This document shows positions 46,908-58,350 of a DNA stretch of 64,000 nucleotides, in pieces. The DNA is from Capra hircus (taxonomy: Eukaryota > Chordata > Mammalia > Artiodactyla > Bovidae): NCBI RefSeq assembly GCF_001704415.2, contig NC_030811.1, positions 5,304,501 to 5,368,500 of the forward strand, written 5' to 3'. The notes below the pieces were generated by a model. It ran no database searches. It worked only from the letters and a program-made list of their open reading frames with translations, and was not told the DNA's origin. A program made the position numbers and the translations under genes. Numbering within the stretch: position 1 is the stretch's first letter; every line of letters starts with the position of its first letter.

Positions 46908-47022
46908 GTTGGGTTCAGTCGCTCCATCGTGTCCAACTCTTTGCAACCCCATGGACTGCAGCCCGCCAGGCTCCTCTGTCCATGGGATTTCTCCAGGCAA
47001 GAATAGTGGATTGGGTTGGCTG
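46908..47022 (-). mobile_element. BOV-A SINE, 3' half
   Basis: GTTCAGTCGCTCCATCGTGT to GAATAGTGGATTGGGTTG. Confidence 0.88.
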
Positions 47023-47227
47023 TTAGTAGGTAACAAAAGAAACATTGATCATGGGTGACTTCAGTTATTCCTCTTTTTTTTTTTCACTTAAAGCACTTTA
47101 TAATGCTTATTTTTAATAACTTTTTTTTACTACACACAAAAAGTATGACCATAGGAAAAACAAGTGTAGAAAAGCAAACAGGAAAAAAGTCACCTTTTAA
47201 AGACTTCATCAGCCAATACTAATCTAA

Positions 47228-47440
47228 ATTGTTGTTTAGTTGCTAAGTTGTGTCCAACTCTCTTGCAACTCCATGAACTGTAGCCCACCAGGCTCCTCTG
47301 TTCATGGGACTTACGAGGCAAGAATGCTGGAGTGGGTTGCCATTTCCTTCTCTAGGGGATCTTCCCGACCCAGGGATTGAACTCATGCCTTCTGCACTGG
47401 TAGGGGAATTCTTTACCACTGAGCCACCAGGGGAACCGCC
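47228..47440 (-). mobile_element. Bov-tA SINE
   Basis: TTGTTGTTTAGTTGCTAAGT to CACTGAGCCACCAGGGGAAC. Confidence 0.92.
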
Positions 47441-47679
47441 TAATAATCCAAGTGTGTATGCGTATATACATAGATACACAACAGTAAGATAACCTGCTTT
47501 TTTAATTTAATGTTTTGCAAAGTTATTTTTAAAGTCTTGTATTATTTGGAATAATATAAGAATATTGGAATGTAGGTAGTTTTAATTTTTTTGATTATTA
47601 TAGATAACACCACAAAGAATGTGCTTGTAATATAAACCTCACGTAGAGTATACTTACACAACTCTTCCATTTAATTCAG
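47441..47679. other. Unique AT-rich intron sequence
   Basis: No gene or repeat recognised. Confidence 0.4.
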
Positions 47680-47872
47680 GGACTCTTACATGGTTCCCAG
47701 ATCAGCAGCATCCGCATCAGTGGGGAACTCACAAATGTAAATCCCTGGGCCTACCCAGACCTACTGACCCAGGAACGCTGGGTCTGGGGGCCCAGTATTT
47801 CCGCACTTCAATCAGTTCTTTAGGTGATTCTGATGCATTTTAAAGTGTGAAAACCACTGTTCTAATTAATCA
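47680..47872 (-). mobile_element. MER5A hAT transposon relic
   Basis: Blocks in MER5A order (GTTCCCAGATCAGCAGCATC, CAGACCTACTGACCCAGG, TAGGTGATTCTGATGCATTT), ending TGTGAAAACCACTGTTCT. Confidence 0.75.
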
Positions 47873-48082
47873 AGGTCATCCATCCCAGATTTATAGATGT
47901 TTTCTTAGGAAATCCACCTAATCATTTAAAATAAGACTCATTAAAACAATACTCAAAAGTATTGTGGTGAAAATATCAGACAGTCAGAAAAGATCATGTT
48001 AAAGAAAAGGGGAAAGCAGGACTTCTGGCATGAGACCTAATGGCTGGTACAACAAACTTCCAGGGCTCTTTAGAAATGCCCG

Positions 48083-48400
48083 GAGATATCCAACCAGCCC
48101 CTCCTAAAGGAGAGCAGTCCTGGGTGTTCTTTGGAAGGACTGATGTTGAAGCTGAAGTTCCAATGCTTTGGCCACCTCATGCGAAGAGTTGACTCATTGG
48201 AAAAGACTCTGATGCTGGGAGGGATTGGGGGCAGGAGGAGAAGGGGACAACAGAGGATGAGATGGCTGGATGGCATCACTGACTCGATGGACGTGAGTCT
48301 GAGTGAACTCTGGGAGATGGTGATGGACAGGGAGGCCTGGCATGCTGCGATTCATGGGGTCGCGGAGAGTCAGACATGACTGAGCGACTGAACTGAACTG
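48083..48400 (+). mobile_element. BovB 3' fragment, plus strand
   Basis: A 318 bp copy with frame MEGLMLKLKFQCFGHLMRRV, and a short CTGAA tail at the right. Confidence 0.94.
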
Positions 48401-48508
48401 ATCCCCATAAAATGTCTACAAACATTGACTTCCTTCTCCAGAATGCATGCCACAGTATCTTCACCTGGCTCGCTCAGTTGGTAGAACGTGAGACTCTTAG
48501 GTGAATCA

Positions 48509-48729
48509 CAAGGGACTCCCTGATGGTCTAGTGGTTGAAAATCCAGCTTGCAGCGGGGAGAACATGTGTTCAATCCCTGGTCAGGGAATTAAGATCCCAC
48601 ATGCTGTGGGGCCATTAAGCCCACACCCTCACACCAAAACTACTGAGCCTGCTCAACACAGGGAGGATCCTACATGCCGCAGCTGAGACTCAATGCAACC
48701 AAACAAATAAAATAAATTTTTAAAAAATA
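48509..48729 (+). mobile_element. tRNA-SINE (CHR/SINE2 type)
   Basis: Head GGGACTCCCTGATGGTCTAG, B box TGTTCAATCCC, AAATAAAATAAATTTTTAAA tail. Confidence 0.87.
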
Positions 48730-49175
48730 ATAGAATAAAATGAATGACACAGTAGAAAATCCCTTAGACCAGAAGTCCAAAAATTTAGGTTCTTTTTCAT
48801 CTTTGCTACATGCTGATGACCAGACATACCCTTTCTGAATCTCTTTCTCACCTGCAGTTGAGAACTAAGTAGTTGATCATTTAAGCTACTGCTTGGGGGT
48901 GCTTTGTTATGTAGCAAAAGCTACCTGATACCAGTCACCTGCAATGTTTTAATCTCTTTTTCAAGAGCTCTTAAGGAAATTTGGAAAATCAGTAATATCC
49001 ATTTAATCATTAGGATGGATACAGAAGTATTTATTATTGTTGGTGCAGTCTTATATGTGTGAAATGTTTCTTATCAAAAAAGAAATCTGGCTATGAGCAG
49101 AGAATAGAAACCAAAAGTCAAGTAACCAAAGTGATCAAGGGGGAGTGAAAGTAAAACATATATTAAAAGACTTTC
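48730..49175. other. Unique intron sequence
   Basis: No repeat or exon seen. Confidence 0.4.
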
Positions 49176-49402
49176 TCAAAAAATCAAATTGAGGATGCAA
49201 TCGCAATTTAGCCCCATTTTCATGGGACCCATGCAGTTGCTCCCTTCCTCTTGATTCATTCTCAAAGGGACACGATCCATCTGGACATGCCTTTTGTGCT
49301 GCTCATTGTCCATGTAGGAGATGGTCAGCTTTCTTTCTCGGATATCCTGCTGGAAGTAGTCTCTCCAGCTCCCAGTATTACCATTATTACTGGAGGAGGA
49401 AG
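49176..49402 (-). other. Unidentified open segment in a GALNTL5 intron
   Basis: A minus-strand ORF reads NNGNTGSWRDYFQQDIRERK, then LTISYMDNEQHKRHVQMDRV, and stops after LNCDCILNLIF. It is preceded by a pyrimidine-rich tract ending CTCCTCCAG, which looks like a splice acceptor. I do not recognise the peptide. As an exon after the phase-0 exon at 57981 it would read TAA at once, so it is not an in-frame GALNTL5 exon. It may be a processed-pseudogene piece or chance. Confidence 0.3.
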
Positions 49403-49446
49403 AGGATGGTGAGAAGGGAGAATGTCCCATCAAGAGTGAGTATAGT

Positions 49447-49635
49447 GGGACTTCTCTGGTGGTCCAGAGGCTAAGACTCCACGCTCCCAAAGCAGGGTGT
49501 CTGAGTTCGGTCCCTGGTCCAGGAACTAGACCCCACATGCCACAACTCAGAGTTCACAAGCCACAACTAAAGATCCCACGTGCTGCAATTAAGACCTGGT
49601 GCAGCCAAACAGATAGATTAATAATAAAAAAAGAC
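49447..49635 (+). mobile_element. tRNA-SINE (CHR/SINE2 type)
   Basis: GGGACTTCTCTGGTGGTCCA head; GAGTTCGGTCCC B box; ATTAATAATAAAAAAAG tail. Confidence 0.88.
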
Positions 49636-49669
49636 CATAAAAAAAGAGTTAGTATAGTTTAATACTTCA

Positions 49670-50055
49670 GAGTCCAAACTCTGAGGCCACTCCATGTGGT
49701 TCAAATCCCCCATGAGCCGTGTGATCTGGGGCAAGTTACTGAAGTTACTCAATCCATTTGTGTCTTAGTTTCCTCATCTGTAAAGCGAGGATAACAACAG
49801 TACCGGCCTTACTACTGAGCCTGCGCACTTCAGAGCCTGCCTGCCACAGCTGGACAGCTTGTGTGGTAAAACTAGAGAGCCTAGGCCCCTAGAAAGATCG
49901 TGCACTGAAAAGAGAGATCCCACGGAAAGCAGCAAAGGCCCTGCCTGCAGCAACTAAGATCCAACACAGCCAAATAAGTTAAAAAAAAAAAAAAGTACCT
50001 GCCTCATGGGATTGTTATGAACATCAGATAATCTGACGCTTGTAAAGCGCGTAGG
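49670..50055 (+). mobile_element. MIR SINE split by a tRNA-SINE fragment
   Basis: MIR pieces at 49670-49811 (TTTCCTCATCTGTAAAGCG) and about 49998-50055 (CTCATGGGATTGTTATGA) flank a CHR-type tail fragment ending in an A run at 49981-49994. AGTACCGGCC and AGTACCTGCC look like the target duplication. Confidence 0.75.
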
Positions 50056-50096
50056 GTTTGTGTTTTGTAAAATGAGAGTGTCTCTGCTGTAGTGAA

Positions 50097-50642
50097 GTGT
50101 GGTAGATCGCAAGCATGGCCACACAAGCTTTCATTCCTACCTGCACATCTAACTGCTGTGTAACTCTGTACTCCATTCATCAGGAAATGAGATTTACTTC
50201 TCCATCTCTTGAAACTGGTCTTGGCCTTGTGACTTGCTTTGGCCAACAGGACATTAACAAAGGTGATGCTTGAAAAGTGTGTGCAGCAGTTTGGGATCTG
50301 CTGCCCTTGGGAACCTGGTGACCACTTCACAGTGAATGAACCTCACTAGCCTGCCTAACCACGAGAGACAAACAGTCTGGTCATCTCCACTGCCCCAACA
50401 CTGGACACTGGCCAATGTCCAGACATGTAGATGAGGCCATCCCATGCTAGCCAGCACCAGCTGACCCTCCAGATGAACACAGATGTGTAAGCAGTACCAG
50501 TAAAATCAACCCTCCTGGCTGTGAACGAAAGAACCACTTTAGCAACGCAACAACTTTTGAGGAGTAACAGTTGATTATTGTTTCAAGCCACTGTATTTTT
50601 GGGACAGTTTGTTACACAGCAAAAACTAACTGATACACTAAG
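50097..50642 (+). mobile_element. MLT1-type (MaLR) LTR
   Basis: The right end TTTCAAGCCACTGTATTTTT, GTTTGTTACACAGCAAAAAC, TAACTGATACAC has the standard MLT1 3' form. The interior CCTTGTGACTTGCTTTGGCC is also typical. Confidence 0.7.
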
Positions 50643-50649
50643 GAAGTAA

Positions 50650-51110
50650 ATGGGACCTCTTATCCCCTTAGCTGTGCTCATTCCAGAAACTTGGTGTGAT
50701 TGATGAAAATACTGCTCTGCGAACACTGTCTCACTCTCCACCCCTCACCAAGGAGCAGAGTACATTGCTCTGACACACTGACCTTGGGCTTGTCCGTTTG
50801 GCATGCTTTGGCCCATGGAACGTGAGCAGACACAGTGCCTCTGGAGACTTTAGATAGGCTGTGTGGGTTGCCTCGACTTTCGCCTTCCTACTGTCAACAT
50901 AAGAACATGCCCAGGGCTGCTAGTAGAATGACCAGCAAAGCTGAGCAGACTCAGAGACCAGCCCCGCCAGTGTAAACGCCCAGGCAGAGCCATGCTGGCC
51001 GACCCACAGACATCTGAAAGAAGAAAGTAGATGCTTCTTGTTCTGAATTGCCTGTTTTTGAGCTGGTCTATAACAAGCATCATCATGGCATTAGCTGACT
51101 GGTAACTGGG
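50650..51110 (+). mobile_element. Second MLT1-like LTR relic
   Basis: Adjacent sequence with GCATGCTTTGGCCCATGGAA and later GAGCTGGTCTATAACAAGC is similar in layout to the preceding LTR, but more diverged. Confidence 0.45.
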
Positions 51111-51865
51111 CTGTCCTTGACACCCCTTTCTCTCAGCACCCGCCTAGCTGGTCAGCATACCTATGGGACATTCTTATGATGGTAACGTGTAGGCAACTGG
51201 TCACAGAAGCTTATGACTCAGGAGAAGGAACCGGGAAGGGGCAAGAATTGGTATTACTTGCATCTATTAGTCATGCAAACATGACCTGGATAAGGTTATA
51301 GAGCAGGTGGAGCGAGCAGAGAGGGACACGGGGAAACCCCTACAGGGTGGCAATTCTGAGCAGTAGCTGATCTGAGCAGGGGGCTGGGTGCTGAGCAGCT
51401 TGCCTAATCCTCATAGTATAGACCCTGGAGAACCTGCTTCAGCCCTTCTCTAGCACAAACCCAACGCTTGTGGTTTGCTCTCAAACTACAACCTCCGTGG
51501 GCTGCAGCAACCGTGGGCTGAATCTGAGCTGGTGTTCAGGTCTAAGGGCCCAGTCTGGAGGTGAGGCAGGTGGTTCTCCAGGTGTAGAGCAGGGCCTTGG
51601 GCCCGAAGCAATGTCCTGACCCTTTGGGGTACAGTGGGATGGAGCCCTGGGGCAGGGGTGCCTGCTCTCTCAGGGAACCAGAGGTGCCGACTCGGAGCCT
51701 GATCTGAGACTTATTCCGAGGTTGGAATTAAAGCTGTAGCTCTGAGGGCAACAGTAAATCATCACTTTCCACGAGCAATGGTAACACCGAGCTTGGGGCG
51801 ACTAAAGCAAGTTCAGGGCATCGGAGGCATCCAATATATGGCCAGCCTTATTGAGAAGCCTGGGC
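51111..51865. other. Unique intron sequence
   Basis: About 750 bp of moderate GC content. No open segment of note. Confidence 0.4.
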
Positions 51866-51867
51866 TC

Positions 51868-52062
51868 AATAAGGCTGGTAAAGCGTCTGTCTGCAATGCA
51901 GGAGACCCATGTTCAATCTCTGGGTTGGGAAGATCCCCTGGAGAAGGAAATGGCAATCCACCCCAGTACTCTTGCCTGGAAAATCCCATGGACAGAGGTG
52001 CCTGGTAGGCTACAGTCCATGGGGTGGCAAAGAGTCGGACACAACTGAGTGACTTCACATTC
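51868..52062 (+). mobile_element. Bov-tA SINE
   Basis: Head truncated (ATAAGGCTGGTAAAGCGTCT); the body is normal to GGACACAACTGAGTGACTTC. Confidence 0.9.
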
Positions 52063-52184
52063 ATTCATTAGTGAGAAGTGACTTGGAAACTGGGTAAACC
52101 GGAGCTGGGGGGCCGGCGGGGGGGCCTTAAGACCTGAAGCTGAACAGATCATACAAGCCAGGAAGGGACAGGTTTGGAGCACAC

Positions 52185-52332
52185 TGCTTGTGAGTTCTGT
52201 GAATCTGCCAAGTTATACTACCTCTCTGTGCCTCGGTTTCTCCACTCTAAACAGGAGACGATGTGGGTACCTACCTCTCAGATTTATTGTCAGGATGAAG
52301 TGAGCTAATATCTGTAATATTTCAGAGTGGTA
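52185..52332 (+). mobile_element. MIR SINE relic
   Basis: CTCTGTGCCTCGGTTTCTCC and GTACCTACCTCTCAGATTTA are MIR core and 3' sequence. Confidence 0.7.
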
Positions 52333-52569
52333 CATGTCACACATGATAACAACTGGAAAACCAAATACATTTGTATCTTCACATCTCACCTTACATGCCA
52401 CTTCTGCAGGGAAGCAACTGAAGACACTTCCCTCCCCCAAGACAAGGTCAGGTTCCCCTTCTATATGACCTCACAATACTCTGTATTTCTCCTTCATCGC
52501 AGTGATCAGAAATACAACTAAATAACTAATCATCTCACTCTACCCCAAAGAGAATGAAAGCTTTATACC

Positions 52570-52686
52570 GTTCGAAACCACTTCCGCATTAAGGGCCGCT
52601 GTACTTTAGCACCCAGTACACTGCTTGGCACATAACAGTTTCTCAGTAAATATTGTTGAGTGAGTGAGTGAGTGAATGAATGAAAG
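52570..52686 (+). mobile_element. L2-type 3' end with GTGA/ATGA repeat
   Basis: TTAGCACCCAGTACACTGCT, CAGTAAATATTGTTGAG, followed by a tetranucleotide run. Confidence 0.55.
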
Positions 52687-53430
52687 GGGATTGTGTCTTC
52701 TGAATACCCAGCACGTGGCACAGCCTGATGCAAGAGCTACTCCTTAGATGATGGGTGTGTTGAACCTCGAACTTCACTTGAGCTCTCAAGAGAGTCCAAA
52801 ACTGAGACGACTGTCTTTCGTTTAGTCCAAAGCTAAAATGGGATGTGGGTTTTAGCGCCACACAGGTGTCAGTTACAGCCACGGAAGCCAACGCAGGCTC
52901 ACTAGGAAAAGGATCAACTAGGGGATGGCACAAACACTGGCCAAGGAGAAGAGACTGCTGCAGATCCTGGGGGCCCTGGCTCGCCTTTTGACCCCTTTGG
53001 GTCCCTTTTGTTTCTGGGTCATGGGGGAGAAGGCTGAGAGGTGGAGAAGGCTGGCATGGTGGGCTGCAGGCTGGCTCAGGGCATTTGGCTGGCTCAGCGG
53101 AGAGTTCTTTCCTAGCAGACAAGGAAACATTGCACTAGGTTAACAACAGGCGCGGCTTCACAGGTGCGAAAAATGGCTCCATATTAGCCCTGAGCCCTGA
53201 AGAGCACATGGGGTGAGGAGCAAGTGTTGTCAAGAAGTGTCTTGGGAACAACCATGTTTGAGAGATACACAGAAGAATAAATTCCTGCAAAGGAGATTGA
53301 GCACAGCTGAGCAACGCAAGGGGATTTTGTGTTGAACACAGCTCAACGCCTTTTTGTTGGATTTTGCTCTAAAACTCCAAGAACACTTCTGGGAAAGACT
53401 GGTCACTAGAGGTAATCTGTCTGCCATTGC
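52687..53430. other. Unique intron sequence
   Basis: A 159-codon minus-strand ORF here (53122-52643) shows no recognisable domain. I regard it as chance. Confidence 0.4.
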
Positions 53431-53832
53431 AGGGGCTTCCCAGGTGGTGCTGGTGGCAAAGAGCCTGCCTGCCAATGCAGGAGACATAGAGACGCAGGTT
53501 CGATCCCTGGGTTGGAGGATCCTCTGGAGGAGGCCATGGCACCCCACTCCAGTATTCTTGCCTGGAGAATCCCATGGACAAGAAGAGCCTGGCGGGCCAT
53601 AGTCCATGGGGTCACAAAGGGTCGGACACGACTGAAGTTGACTTAGCACTCATGCCAGTGCAGGAGATACAAGAAATGCAGGGTCAATTGCTGGGTCAGG
53701 AAGATCTCCTGGAGGAGGAAAACGGTGACCACTCCAGTATACTTGCCTGAAACATTCCATGGACAAGCGGAGGCTGGCGGGCAACAGTCCATGGAGTCAC
53801 AAAGGGTCAGACACGACTGAGCACACACATAC
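53431..53832 (+). mobile_element. Two adjacent Bov-tA SINEs
   Basis: The first is 53431-53650. The second, 53651-53832, starts without its head (CATGCCAGTGCAGGAGATAC). Both end GGTC(G/A)GACACGACTGA. Confidence 0.9.
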
Positions 53833-54540
53833 GCATCAATACTACAGTAACCTCAAGCACAGGGAAGACCAGAAGCCGTCCACTGGGGACACCAATAGGG
53901 AACTGGTGACAGTGCCAGAAATGACGCCAGAGGGACGATGCTGAGGGCCTCCGGACAGTGATTCGCTGCAATGAGTGAGAAATGAAGTGGATGCAGCTGT
54001 AGCTAATCCCTCATCAGGAAAAATCAGGTTACTTGGGCAGAGGGGCCCACCAGTGTCAAGAGAGTGCCTGGCTATTTATTAATTGACATGTTTGTTTATG
54101 AAAAGTGACACCCAAGCATCCTTGAAACAGATGAAAGCGCCATTAGGAATGAAGTTGCTGACAATATTGAAGCAAAAATTATGAGTGAACTTGAGTAATA
54201 AGTTAACTGTTATTTGCTGTCTGGAGGGAAGGTAAAACCAAGGCAAGGAATATACTCAGTTTTCAAAGATGCATCATTCACAAAATCGATTCAATTCTGA
54301 GACACAAGGATGTGCTTATTAAGTTACTAGGTCCTGAAAAGGGGAGATTTTTCTTATGCTTCATTCGCAAAGCCCACGGTAATCAAATAAGTAATAATCA
54401 ACCAAGCAATAAAAAGTACCAAAGGCATTGAGGGTCACAAAAATAATGCCTGGATGAGAGTGGAACAAATGAGTAGGAACAAAAGCAATAAAAATAAACT
54501 TATAAGATATGGCTAAATAGGGGCTTAGAGGAAGAATCAG
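53833..54540. other. Unique intron sequence
   Basis: No gene or repeat recognised. Confidence 0.4.
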
Positions 54541-55447
54541 TTCAGTTCAGTGACTCAGCCGTGTCCGACTCTTTGCGACCCCATGAATCGCAGCACGCCA
54601 GGCCTCCCTGTCCATCACCAACTCCCGGAGTTCGCTCAGACTCACGTCCATCGAGTCCGTGATGCCATCCAGCCATCTCATCCTCTGTCATCCCCTTCTC
54701 CTCCTGCCTGCAATCCCTCCCAGCATCAGAGTCTTTTCCAATGAGTCAACTCTTCGCATGAGGTGGCCAAAGTACTGGAGCTTCAGCTTTAGCATCATTC
54801 CTTCCAAAGAACACCCAGGGCTGATCTCCTTCAGAATGGACTGGTTGGATCTCCTTGCAGTCCAAGGAACTCTCAAGCGTCTTCTCCAACACCACAGTTC
54901 AAAAGCATCAATTCTTCGGCGCTCAGCTTTCTTCACAGTCCAATTCTCACATCTGTACATGACCACTGGAAAAACCACAGCCTTGACTAGACGGACCTTT
55001 GTTGGCAAAGTAATGTCTCTTCTTTTGAATATGCTATCTAGGTTGGTCATAACTTTCCTTCCGAGGAGTAAGTGTCTTTTAATTTCATGGCTGCAGTCAC
55101 CATCTGCAGCGATTTTGGAGCCCCCCAAAATAAAGTCTGACACTGTTTCCACTGTTTCCCCATCTATTTCCCATGAAGTGATGGGACCAGATGCCATGAT
55201 CTTCATTTTCTGAATGTTGAGCTTTAAGCCAACTTTTTCACTCTCCTCTTTCACTTTCATCAAGAGGCTTTTTAGTTCCTCTTCACTTTCTGCCATGAGG
55301 GTCGTGTCATCTGCATATCTGAGGTTATTGATATTTCTCCCGGCAATCTTGATTCCAGCGTTTCTCATGATGTACTCTGCATAGAAGTTAAATAAGCAGG
55401 GTGACAATATACAGCCTTGACGTACTCCTTGTCCTATTTGGAACCAG
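54541..55447 (-). mobile_element. BovB LINE, last 0.9 kb
   Basis: The minus-strand frame 55407-54688 (239 codons) has intact YADDTTLMAESEEELKSL, then GRKVMTNLDSIFKRRDITLP and the C-terminal MYRCENWTVKKAE. A few codons before the YADD block are deleted (RNAGIKIAGRN). The TTCAG tail is at left. Confidence 0.95.
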
Positions 55448-55767
55448 AATACGTTGCTCTAAATATCCCTATAGTCAAAATAAGGTATCCAAAGCATTAG
55501 AAAAGATGTCTGGGCTTTAATTTAAAAAAATATGGAACGTAGCCAGCCAAAAAAGAAGAGGGAGATAAAAATCTAAAGCAGAAAAAAAAAATTGGAAAAA
55601 CACAAAAAGCAGATCTGATAACATCTAAGTATATGCTGAGAGGAACACAATTCAAAGTACAATCTCTGCAAGTGATCTCAGAGAATATAAAGGGTGGTTG
55701 ACAAAATCAAAGTAAGAGCAACATGGCTGTCACTTATGTATCAGCTCCTATCACTATCTTAAGGGCT
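55448..55767. other. Unique intron sequence
   Basis: No gene recognised. Confidence 0.4.
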
Positions 55768-55984
55768 TTCCCCCAGTGGCTCAGCAGGTAAAGAATTCGC
55801 CTGCGGTGCAAAAGACGCAGGAGCCTTGGTTTGATCCTTGTGTTGGGAAGACCCCCTGGAGAAGGAAATGGGAACCCTCTCCAGTATTCTTGCCTGGAGA
55901 ATCCCATGGACAGAGGAGCCTGGTGGGCTACAGTCCACGGGGCCGCAAGAATTGGACACGACTGAGTGACTAACACACACACAC
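55768..55984 (+). mobile_element. Bov-tA SINE
   Basis: GGGCTTTCCCCCAGTGGCTC head to GAGTGACTAACACACACACA. Confidence 0.92.
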
Positions 55985-56314
55985 TTCGAGGGAAGCTAAA
56001 GCTCAGAGAGGATAGGAATTTTCTCATACAGGAAGCAGTTTTCTCTACATCTGCCTGTCTCTGTTAGAAAAGACGCAAAGCAGAGAAAAGTGAGGGAAAA
56101 AACGTGACGGGCAATGATGATGAGCTGACAGCCCACATTTTTATGCACAAAGTAATCACTGTAAAAATCTATTAGAATTCAGTCAAATGCAAAAAATGAC
56201 CTATAATAAACATATGATAAACGTTTGAATTGTCATACCTTAGTATCTTTTTCAGACTCTCCAGGCATATCTACTTTGTACCTTATTCTCCACCCCAATT
56301 ATTTCATTAAATCT

Positions 56315-56430
56315 TTTTTTTTTTTTTTTTGGTCATGACATGCACCTTGCGGGATCTTAGTTCCCTGACTAGGGATTGAACCCAGTCCTTTATCAGTGAA
56401 AGCACAGACCACCAGGGAATTCCCACATTA
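56315..56430 (-). mobile_element. tRNA-SINE (CHR type)
   Basis: A T run, then GCGGGATCTTAGTTCCCTGA and CACCAGGGAATTCCC. Confidence 0.85.
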
Positions 56431-56486
56431 AATTGTTATACAGCTCTGAGAATGGAATTTTTATTTATTCCTATTTAACAGGTGCA

Positions 56487-56690
56487 GGCTTCCCTGGTGG
56501 CTCAGTGGTAAAGAATCTGTCTGCCGATGCAGGAGACACAGGTTCAGTTCCTGGGTTGGGAAGATCCCCTGGAGAAGAAAATGGTAACCCATTCTTGCCT
56601 GCGAAATTCCATGGACAGAGGAGCCTTGTGGGCTACAGTCCATGGGATTGCAAAGAGTTGGATGTGACTTAGCAACTAGATAACAATTTA
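56487..56690 (+). mobile_element. Bov-tA SINE
   Basis: CAGGCTTCCCTGGTGGCTCA to TGGATGTGACTTAGCAACTA. Confidence 0.92.
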
Positions 56691-56814
56691 ACAGATGAGA
56701 AAACTTAGAACTAGAAAAGTGAATCACCTGCCAAGCGTCTTACAGCAAGGGAGCGATAGGGTTGGGACTCACCCTGATGTCTAGTGTTCTCGTATCATAG
56801 AGTTCTTTTTAAGT

Positions 56815-57360
56815 TAAATCTATTATTTCTATTGGTATAATTTGTACACCACCAGAAATTCACCCTTCTAAAATATATAACTCAGTGATTTTCACAAGGT
56901 TGGATAATCCTCGCCACCATCGAGTTCCGGGACATTTCACCACCCCAAATAGAAACCTGGTCCCCATCATCAGTCACTCTGCTCCCCCCACCCCTGGCAA
57001 CCGCTGATTCATGTTCTGTTCCTGTGGATGCGCTTAGTCTGGGCATTTCATCTGAATGGACTCATAAATACATGGTCATTTGTATCTGGGGCTTCCCTGA
57101 GAACTCAGCTGGTAAAGAATCCACCTACAATGCAGGAGACCTGGGTTCAATCTCTGGATTGGGAAGACCCCCTGGAAAAGGGAAAGGTTACTGGCTCCAT
57201 GGACCTGGAGAATTCGATGGACCGTATAGCCCCTGGGGTCACAAAGAGTTGGACATGACTGAGTGACTTTCACTCACTCACCCCATGTGCATCTGGCTTC
57301 TTCCACTTAGCAAAATGTCTTCAAGTTTCATCCATGCTGTAGCAGGTGTCTCAAGATTCA
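56815..57360 (-). mobile_element. Old L1 3' UTR split by a Bov-tA
   Basis: Left piece has CACCACCCCAAATAGAAACC and CACCCCTGGCAACCGCTGAT; right piece has CACTTAGCAAAATGTCTTC and TTTCATCCATGCTGTAGCAG. The join near TGTATCTGG and TGCATCTGG is the probable target duplication. Confidence 0.72.
57090..57280 (+). mobile_element. Bov-tA SINE nested in L1
   Basis: GGGCTTCCCTGAGAACTCAG head; the middle is altered (GGTTACTGGCTCCATGG); ends GACATGACTGAGTGACTT. Confidence 0.88.
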
Positions 57361-57612
57361 AGAGTCAGGAGACAATTTAGACATCTTCTATTAAGTCCTC
57401 TTATTTTACAGATAGAAAACAGAGGCCTAACTCAGCCTATATATTTAGTGACAAGTCCTCTCCCTCCTAATCCCGTATTTTTTCTACCATGCTACAACTA
57501 CCAAGAGATTCCACAAACAGATGAAAAATATCATATTAATTTAACATATCTGACGTTAGAAAAAAACATAGGTAAGAAAACCTGATGTTTTATGAAAGGC
57601 TTTCCATTTCTG

Positions 57613-57828
57613 TAAGTGAAAGTTGCTCAGTCGTGTCTGACTCTTTTCGACCTCATGGACTACATACAATCCATGGGATTGTATATAATCCATGAGATTC
57701 TCCAGGCCAGAATACTCGAGTGGGTAGCTGTTCCCTTCTCCAGGGGATCTTCCCAACTCAGCGATCGAACCCAGGTCTCCTGCATTGCAGGCGGATTCTT
57801 TACCAGCTGAGCCACTAGGGAAGCCCGT
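57613..57828 (-). mobile_element. Bov-tA SINE with a small internal duplication
   Basis: The segment ATCCATGGGATTGTATATA followed by ATCCATGAGATTCTCC repeats the normal CATGGGATTCTCC block. The head complement lies at 57828. Confidence 0.88.
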
Positions 57829-57980
57829 TTCTGAAAGGAATCCCATATCAATGACTTGATATAGCACCTGATGCTCATGTAGGGAAACAGCATAGCTGCC
57901 ACAGCATATTATGTGACTTAAAGTTAGATTTTACTTTCTATGTATAAAGGTAACTATTGAAAACATAAGGTTGGAATTAC

Positions 57981-58098
57981 CCTTAGTGAAAGTTCCAAGT
58001 TTTCTCCTCCCCACAGATTCATGCCCTTGTCGTACTGTCCAATTTCATTAAAATAATGCCTACTAATAGCAAAAATTCCTCCAGCCATTGCAGGTGAC
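57981..58098 (-). CDS. GALNTL5: GALNTL5 coding exon (WGGEN motif)
   Basis: A 118 bp exon after the acceptor CCTTTGTAG, ending at a GTAATT donor. It completes the split Arg codon and reads SPAMAGGIFAISRHYFNEIG, then QYDKGMNLWGGENLELSLR. WGGENLE is the conserved acceptor and donor-sugar loop of active GALNTs and is intact here. It ends in phase 0, matching the next exon at 46504. It is too short to be seen as a free ORF. Confidence 0.96.
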
Positions 58099-58227
58099 CT
58101 ACAAAGGACACACAGATATTAGATTAATTCCCTATGTGCAGGCATTATGGATTTTAGCCAAAGTTGTATTGAATATAGTGATAACAGTTAAAAACTAGAA
58201 AAAACCCACGTTAGCTTCAAAATTTTC

Positions 58228-58350
58228 CTTTGATACATTGAAGTATGTACTCATTTAATTCTCATGACAGCACGTGACGTTTATTCCCCAGACTTACAGA
58301 GAAAGAAATAACGTTCAGAGAGGTTACGTAACTCGTAGAAAACCACACAA
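58228..58350 (-). mobile_element. MIR SINE relic
   Basis: ATTTAATTCTCATGACAGC, CAGAGAGGTTACGTAACTCG and CACACAACTCTAGCTAAA in antisense MIR order. Confidence 0.65.

Noticed and set aside
49176..49402. The open segment as an in-frame GALNTL5 cassette exon
   Set aside because: The upstream exon ends in phase 0 and the segment would need another phase; in phase 0 it begins with TAA.
52643..53122. A 159-codon minus-strand ORF as a gene
   Set aside because: No domain, no repeat-free conservation signal visible, no splice context, and it overlaps an L2-like tail at one end.
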